Shown: positions 56,901-64,000 of the stretch, piece by piece
Position numbering within the stretch: the first letter of the stretch is position 1
Layout: every line of letters starts with the position of its first letter
Assembly: GCA_037127255.1 (NCBI GenBank)
Contig: JBANSL010000013.1
Span: 27,437,688-27,501,687, forward strand
Length of the DNA stretch: 64,000 bases
Direction: 5' to 3'
Source of the DNA: Persicaria tinctoria
Taxonomy: Eukaryota; Streptophyta; Magnoliopsida; Caryophyllales; Polygonaceae
Made by a program: the position numbers and the translations under genes
The notes under the pieces: model-generated
The model's input: the letters and a program-made list of their open reading frames with translations, nothing else
Told to the model about the DNA's origin: nothing
Database searches by the model: none

Positions 56901-59900
56901 AACTCTGGATCCTTTGGTTCATCGTGCTATTGCAGCTGCAGCTAAAGCACCAGATCTTCAAGGTTAGTCTTGTGTTTCCCTAATTTATGTTTATGTGCTT
57001 TTCTCACTTGGCAAATCATCTGCATAATTTAACAATTGCCAACTCTTGCTTTGTCATCTTTGAGTAATTCCTTTTGTATTTGGTATCTTAAATATGGGCA
57101 TGTCCTTTTCTTAGCCCAAAGATACATCTATTGGAAAGGTTCTCACGCTTGTTTGTATTTGTAGGAATAGAAGTCTTCCTATTCATGTGGGCTTTTGTAT
57201 CATGAGCCACTAAGTTGGCATGTTTCATTAAAGTTTTGCAAGATTCTTTTTGTTGACAGTCTTTAAATTATATTTAGAGGAAGTGCTTGCTTATGATGAA
57301 CCGTGATGTATACTTAATTCCACCCTTCTGCCAAAAAAAAACCTTTATAGGAAGCCTTACTCCAAAAGGGTTTGCCAATAACGGGAATGTGTGCAGCTTC
57401 TTGTGTGCATATAGGCCTGGCAAGAAACTTTTTAGGAGCTTGTTTTATCTTTCGGAGAAAAGTAACACTTGGAACATGTCAACTTAACCTCTCATTTCTG
57501 TTTGTTGTCCAAACAAAGCCTAGCTGGCATTTGTTTGTTCCCAGGCATAGTTGTGAACTATTTTAAAACCATTGAATTATTATTTTTATTATATCATTAT
57601 GCATCTCTGCTTTTAAAATTTTAACAGAAATGTCATCAAAAATAAAATGATAAATTGATAACTGAATTGTGATTTATCACTTTTCTATTCAAGATCGATA
57701 TGACAGGATCCCAGAGGACATTGAATCAAAGCTTCTGTCATTCCAAAAGGAAGGTGTGAGGTAAGTATCAAGAATCATATAAATATTTTATTTCTTGAAG
57801 GCTTTTGGTTTACGAGTGATTAGAACTTTAGTCCTTTCTTCATTTCTTATGTATGCTGCATTTTCCATTATTCTTCCTTAATTTTTGTAGCTGGTTTTAT
57901 TTTAGTACTGCACAAATTGTTTGATTCGTAGTCTTTATTTTGTTGACAGGTTTGTGCTTCAACACGGAGGGCGTGCTCTTCTAGCTGATGAAATGGGTCT
58001 GGGTAAGACATTGCAGGCAAGTATCCCATCTTTCTTATAGTCTCAGTTAATATACCTGGTTTATCAAAATACAGTGGGCTGCATATTTTATAGTTTTGAA
58101 GTTGATCTGATTGATTGTCTCGTACTATTTATGGGCTAAGGATACATTTTCCTTCGCCTGAAGGTATCAAGTTTTTCCTTCAGTTTTGAAACAAAATGGA
58201 GGAATTAATGAACGCAAGGAAGATGTGTATCAACAGGAAAGCTGCAAGGAAGTAATCCTTCATTCTTCCTGACTCTGTGATGCAGAGCAAAAAGATTAAC
58301 ATATATTATTTTGATGGAGCTGAAGAGCACGTTCAGACAAACACAAACAGAATAAATGCCCAACATCCATAAGTTAAGGGCACCAAGAGCTAACCCCGAG
58401 CCCGGCAGTTTAGTTAGTAACTCCACTAAACTACCAGAATCTCTTTTATTCCCTCCAATCTGGCCTTCCCTTTCTCATTCTTTTTGATGTCTCCTTTTCC
58501 AATTTGTCACTCTTTGGCTTCTGCCACATGCTTCTCGTATATGTTCATCTTCCATAACCATAGACCAACCTTTAGCTGTTTGCACTCTGTTTTTCATACA
58601 TAACTACTTACTCTTAGCTAGGATGTTCGAGGGGGAGCATTTGGATTTGTTATTTTTCACATCTTGTGGTTCTCAAAGCAAATGCCACATTTTTTTTATG
58701 TGTAATCTTGTTTGCTGCCTCAAATTTTCTTTCTTTATTCATGAAAACAAATTCCTTTTTATGCCTAAATAAAAATACCTTACTGTTTAATAAGAAAGTC
58801 TAAGATATATTCTTTTATAGGACCAACCATAAAAAGATACATAATTGTATGATTAGAACATACAGGTGGCTGTCATCGATTTACTCATCTAGATTAATTC
58901 TCTGTAATGGTATTGGCAGGCAATTGCTGTAATTGCATGTATTAGTGATTCCTGGCCTGTGTTGGTGCTAACTCCATCTTCACTGCGTCTGCACTGGGCT
59001 TCGGTGAGTTGCTATTGCTCAACCAACTTTAGCTCTACAGTTTAGTTAGCAGTACACTTACTGTTCCCTATTTGCCGTTTCTCAGATGATTCACCAATGG
59101 TTGAACATACCTCCGTCTGATATTGTCGTATGTTTTCCTTCACTATCTAATCAGCTTCACTGCTTCTAATCTCTTATCTTTTTGGGCGGAGGGTGCCAAA
59201 CTGCCCATGATGCTTTAATTTGAATCTTCTAAACTTTCATATGCATATTTAAGCCTGCATGTTTCAATTATTTAACTGAAATACTTCCTTTAGGCTTTTG
59301 AATTTAAGTATATGTTTGCGGATACATGACATTGAATGTAGTAAATATCATCAATTTACTCATGGGTAAAAATAGTAAGAAACGTAAAAATAGTAAGAAA
59401 CCCTTAAAATTCTCCTTTACTTGAGACATAGAAGATGCGTTTTCTTTAGGATCAAATCATATATCCATGATTGTGGTACTTGAGCTGTATTTTTTAATGT
59501 GTCTTAGGCTGCTTCTTACTATTTCCCCCAAAGTTTGAATTTTTTTTTTGGTGCAACCTTTATAATGATTAATAAAAGCGGAAATGACAAATTGGTTTGG
59601 GAGAAGCTGTCTGGAGTTCTGTATTTTTCTTCTTCTTAAAATTTCCCAGTACTTTGGGTTCAGAATGTTTCTTCGAGTCTCTTCTCTTCAGTATTCTTAC
59701 TTCCATTCCCGTTTATATGAAAAAACATGATCAAGTATTTTTATTTCTTCGAGTCTCTTCTCTTCAGTATGTTTCTTCGAGTGCTCAGAGATCCTTAACT
59801 TTTTTGATTTAGTCAAGTTTAATCTTCTCAGGAAATATTTTTTAAATGGGGGGCATCATAATTGTTTTATATATATTGTTTTATATCTGCTAAAGATGAT

Positions 59901-62900
59901 GCTTTATACCAAAGTGTAGACCATCTACATCCAATGCGATTTTAATCGTTTCTTTTCATATATATTGTAGTATTATTGTACTATTTCTCTTGTAGGGAAG
60001 GGGTGGGTATGGGACCATGGGTTGCCACTAATATATTTGAATGTTGGAAATATTAGGTGGTTTTTCCTCAATGGGGAGGATCAAACAGAAGCGGCTTTAG
60101 AGTAATATCCCCTAACAAGGGAAACGTTCAACTTGATGGCATGTTTAACATTGTTTCTTATGACAGTGTCACCAAATTGCAGAATGCATTATTGACTTCA
60201 GAGTTTAAGGTAAATGCATTTAAATCTTCATGGTATGATTTGTGCAACATCTTTTCGTAAAGCATGATATGGTACCCTTTTGTTTCATTCCAATTTAAAA
60301 TATTTTATTATTCTTACATGCTCCTTGGTCTTACATTGTCCGTAGAGAACTTTGTTCATTCTTGCCGCATCTGGAACTGTTTATATGTTTATACAGGTTG
60401 TTGTTGCAGATGAGTCGCACTATTTAAAGAATGCTCAAGCAAAGAGGACGAGTGCATCCCTTCCAGTTATACAGGTTGTTACTACATCTGCTATAAGACC
60501 TCCTTCTACTACCGTTCTAGCATCTAGCCTTACTCTTTTTTTTTCGTCTATCAAATATGCACTTCAGAAAGCCCAGTATGCCATGCTATTGAGTGGAACT
60601 CCTGCTTTATCACGGCCTATTGAACTATTCAAGCAGGTAAGTTTGTATGCTATTTACCTATTTGTCATGTGTTTTTGAGCATTAATTACCCTTTATGAGT
60701 ACAATCGGACCTTGTCTTTCGTGTACAGCTGGAGGCCTTGCATCCTGATGTGTACAAGAGCGTTCATGACTACGGAACTCGATACTGCAAGGGTGTAAGT
60801 ACAAACCTCTCTCACATTAGATCTTTGCTTAACCTTTGGCTCAGAATCCTCAGATATTTATTTTAGTGGTGGGTGCTTTGTGCAACATATTCCTCTAGGC
60901 CATTTTTGGAGTTTATCAAGGTGCAAGTAATCATGAAGAGTTGTATAGTTTATTGAAGGCAACAGTGATGATACGCAGACTCAAAAAAGATGTTCTTTCT
61001 GAGCTTCCTGTAAAACGGAGGCAACAGGTAATGAATTGGTCGTAGGCAGCTTGATTCTTTTCACTCCTTTCTCAAACTTTATTGTTTGATTGAGAGTTCA
61101 ACCATTCATATGAATCCATAGTGAACCCTGCATGTATGGAGTATACATACAGATTTTGCTACTATGATGGGGAGTGATTTCTGTTATAATACAATGGATA
61201 TCACAGATTCAAGAATGCTAAATCAAAACAATGGTGTATATAGAAGCAATTTGTACAATTTATTCTTATTTCTGTAAGTTACCCAATGTGCTGGTGCTTG
61301 AGTGCATGTTTATGAAGGAGAAAATAACTTGAGCCAGCAAAATATGTAAAATAACTTGGTGCTTGAATGCACAGTCGATATTTTATATCATCTTAAATTT
61401 GCTTATTAATGTTTAAACTTACATTACTAATTTTCAGGTGTTTTTGGATTTGACTGAGAAGGACATGAGACAAATCAATGCTCTATTTCTCGAGGTAACC
61501 TCATCTTTTACTTGTTGCCCACTCACCTCAGAACCTGATAGCTTAACGGTGCTCATGATCACGCTTTTACCTTATCAGTGATTGTGAAGTTGCCTTTGGA
61601 GCCAAATAACTTATACTATTGAATTTTTCGTGAAGACCAAATTTTCTCATTTATCATTTGATTCATTACATTATGTCATACCTTGCATTGGAAAAATCGT
61701 AACATGTATGAACCATAGTCAAATGTTTTGTGATCTGTTAATATTTCTGTATTTTGCAATTCGTAGTTAGAGGTACTGAAAGGCAAGATCAAGAGCTGCA
61801 AGTCCAAGGATGAACTTGACTCCCTTAAACTCCTTGAAAAGAATCTTATCAACAAGGTATTTTGGAAAATGCATGCATGCTTGAAGATTTGTTTGTTACA
61901 CTTTTGTGAAGAAATAGATTTTGCGCATGTGACCATCGCTTTTTTTTTAATTCCCCTTTTACATCTGGTTCATACTATATTGGCCTACAGATATATAATG
62001 AATCTGCAGAAGCCAAGATTCAAGCAGTGCTGGATTATCTGGGAACTGTAATTGAAGTAAGTTTCCTTTTGATGTTTGTTTATCTTTTATTACCTTCTAT
62101 GCATTTACATGTAATTGCCTATGCTCATGATTAGTATTTGTGATGTAACAAATACCTTTACCCCTGTCCCCACAGAGCCACTGTTACCAAGGCGTTAACT
62201 GAAGTATGTTATCTTTAGTGGGTTATTCAAGTTAGAATTTATTGCTAAGACTTTTCTGTTGCACTATTTATTACTATAGTTGGTGAACTGTCTTATTAAG
62301 TTCAATAGTAATAGTTAATGTAGGTATTGCTTTTTAGTTTGCTTGAGTATGAAAAAGTTGTTTGTTGCAATAGTAATAGTTAATGTAGGTATTGCTTTTT
62401 AGTTTGCTTGGGTCTGAAAAAGTTGTTTGTTGCAAGAGTTTTTTTAATGAAGGTAAACAATTCATCCATGAGTGACGACTATGAACAAATTAGAAAAACA
62501 TCCCTGGGAGTCAGGCATACTTAAACTGGACAAAAGATATCTTTGTTTACTTGCTAAAAGCCCGATCAAGGAAAATACTAGTTTTCATGATAAATCGACA
62601 AATACCCCGCCCCCTTTTTATTTTATGCAATACTAGTTTTGTCTTTAGATAGGTGGATATATATACTCTGATCAAGGTAAAGAAGGGAAAGTCTTGAATG
62701 TCGTTTTTATGATAAATCGACAGTTACGGCTATCCCAACTCTTTAGGGTTCAGCTTTCTGCGGAATATAGACTAGCATAGAGCAAAGTCATATGATATCC
62801 AGCAATTTTTTATTTTTTTTTGGTGAAATGAACAAATTTCTTTGTGAATGTTTATGCCTTTCTGTTTTCCCTCACTCGTGGTGTTTTGATGCATACTTAT

Positions 62901-64000
62901 GACTTTCTTCACCCTCTTAACTTGTGCAGGCTGGCTGCAAATTTTTGATATTTGCTCATCACCAGTCCATGATCGAGTCAATGCATCAATTTTTGCTGGT
63001 AAGATTCCTGTTTAATTGGAGTGTTCTTCCAAGCTTTTTCTTAGCAACGCCGCTGAATTTGTAGAAGAAGAAGGTTGGATGCATCCGGATTGACGGCAGT
63101 ACTCCTCCAGCATCCAGACAGTCTCTTGTTGTGGATTTCCAGGAAAAAGAGTCAATTAAGGCAGCAGTGGTATGTGCATGTGCTTTTCTTATTTCTATCA
63201 CTCTGTTCTCAAAGATTTCTCATCCTGTCGACCGCGAGTTAATTTCGCTGTCTTGGAACTCTTGCAGCTCTCCATCAAAGCTGCTGGTGTTGGATTAACT
63301 CTGACAGCTGCTAGCACTGTTATTTTTGCCGAGTTGTCATGGACCCCTGGAGACTTGATTCAAGCTGAAGATCGTGCACACAGAATCGGGCAGGTATATT
63401 CTTCACTATGAACCAGGAAGCTTGAATTCATCCATCCAAGTTGCTAATCTTCAATCCATTCAAACATCATTTATCTTGTTCCTCATCTTAGTTTCTGCAT
63501 AAATCTTCTAGGTTTCTTCGGTTAATGTGTACTACCTCCTCGCAAATGACACAGTTGATGACATTATCTGGTAAGTTCTCATTCTCATGTAACTCCGGGA
63601 TAGCTTGACACTCACTTGGAGGTTGTCAAATTAGTGACAATGATAGCTTGCTTGAGTTTTATCTCCCTTTTTTTTTTTCCGCAGGGATGTGGTTCAGAGC
63701 AAATTGGAAAACTTGGGACAGGTTTGTTATCTCCACTTATGGAACTTTATAGAAGTTTTTTTCTCCCAATAAGCCAAATCTGAAACTGCCCAAAAATTTT
63801 AGGCTATGTATTATATGTATTGTGTTCGATTCAAGAAACTTAACACGGTTGTGTTATGAAAACACGGTTGTGTTATGAAACAGGTGCTTGACGGGCAACA
63901 AGAGAATGCTCTGGAGGTTTCAGAGAGCAAGCCTAGTATAAGCAGCAGCCCCGCGAAGCAGAGAACACTAGACTCGTTTGTGAAGCGCTGCAATAACGGC
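53906..64000 (+). CDS. CHR18: SNF2-family annealing helicase, SMARCAL1/CHR18 type, partial at the 3-prime end
   Basis: I assembled 23 exons: 53906-54196, 55222-55282, 56294-56382, 56473-56604, 56896-56962, 57694-57760, 57950-58016, 58920-59003, 59086-59127, 60057-60209, 60397-60474, 60568-60636, 60729-60794, 60899-61027, 61438-61494, 61767-61856, 61991-62056, 62930-62998, 63065-63169, 63268-63393, 63512-63570, 63685-63721, 63884-64000. They give 707 codons in frame, with no stop before the edge. Residues 128-190 are HARP-like. Helicase motifs are A-D-E-M-G-L-G-K-T (Lys255), D-E-S-H (356-359), L-S-G-T-P, D-G-S-T and [11 protein letters not shown] (626-636). SMARCAL1 proteins reanneal RPA-coated DNA and remodel stalled forks in the nucleus. 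The C-terminus has Q-R-T-L-D-S-F-V-K (694-702), a PIP-box-like motif. All introns are GT-AG except intron 7 (GC-AG). Confidence 0.93.
54197..55221 (+). other. Intron 1 of the helicase gene
   Basis: The 1025-base GT-AG intron contains no separate gene. A short duplicated phrase, GGCAATGCACCTTCACCAGG, occurs near 54777 and again, slightly changed, near 54862. Confidence 0.8.
55664..55943. mobile_element. Stowaway-type MITE in intron 2 of the helicase gene
   Basis: Ends are CTCCCTCCGTCTCAAAATTT and the complementary AAATTTTGAGACGAAGGGAG. It is flanked by TA at 55662-55663 and 55944-55945. At 280 bp it has no coding capacity. Termini and TA target are those of Stowaway (Tc1/mariner-derived) elements. 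Confidence 0.9.
58017..58919 (+). other. GC-AG intron 7 of the helicase gene
   Basis: The donor reads CAG followed by GCAAGT, and the acceptor reads TTGGCAG. Both flanking exons are unambiguous (G-K-T-L-Q then A-I-A-V-I-A-C) and no GT donor restores the frame nearby. GC-AG introns are a small minority class. Confidence 0.85.
59128..60056 (+). other. Intron 9 of the helicase gene
   Basis: There is no gene. It contains a partial direct duplication of TTTCTTCGAGTCTCTTCTCT near 59668 and 59743. Confidence 0.75.
62303..62432. repeat. 65-bp tandem duplication in intron 17 of the helicase gene
   Basis: Two adjacent copies start CAATAGTAATAGTTAATG at 62303 and 62368 and end TTTGTTGCAA. They differ at about two positions, so the duplication is recent. 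Confidence 0.9.

Overview
This is a plant nuclear window, most likely from a eudicot. It shows intron-rich genes, plant-only protein families (DUF1639, B3), Athila-like and Tat-like Ty3/gypsy retroelements, MULE, PIF/Harbinger and Stowaway-type elements. I cannot name the species. Ordinary host genes lie only at the two edges. On the left are a probable 5-prime tip of a minus-strand gene (1-22) and a three-exon DUF1639 gene (1047-2154, minus). On the right is a 23-exon SNF2-family annealing helicase gene of the SMARCAL1/CHR18 type (53906 to beyond 64000, plus).

Between them lies one continuous nested transposon stack of about 47.4 kb (3457-50883). It split the second copy of a host-side tandem duplication: copy 1 is about 2431-3013, copy 2 is 3171-3456 joined to 50884-51045. 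Most layers can be dated relative to each other by target-site duplications and by an uninterrupted homologous copy elsewhere in the window. Element C (plus, 3457-50883) is the outer LTR element. Its 5-prime LTR was split by element B (minus, 4681-20431, TSD TAGAG). B's 3-prime LTR was split by element A (plus, 5498-14423, TSD AATCT) and by an 822-bp Mutator-like element (14478-15299, TSD TATTAATAT). C's interior holds a retroposon-like insert (22693-24137, 14-bp TSD). C's 3-prime LTR was split by a PIF/Harbinger element D (26446-50752, TSD TAA). Inside D sits element E, a giant inverted repeat (26545-45330), one arm of which was hit by a solo LTR (29641-31640, TSD GTAAG).

Elements A, B and C carry an Athila-type primer binding site but no reverse transcriptase or integrase. 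A has a Gag-protease frame broken only by in-frame stops. B and C share a different gag-like gene. None could move without help.

Element E is the most unusual object. Two colinear inverted arms of about 6.4 kb (ignoring the solo LTR) surround a loop of about 3.9 kb. Each arm carries a PF04195-like (putative gypsy-type transposon) coiled-coil gene and three B3-domain ORFs. The loop has a fourth B3 gene that is fully open with a TATA box, about 18 copies of a 77-bp tandem repeat, and a truncated Tat-type RNase H-integrase. A transposon that carries an array of plant-type B3 DNA-binding genes next to a tandem array is the best candidate here for an undescribed system.

Several repeats are built from short CpG-rich or palindromic words repeated many times: TCGAGATCGA in element A, GCGGCCGC in element C LTRs, GGTCGCAACGACC in the split host repeat, and TTGGTGACAAT at 52.1-52.8 kb.
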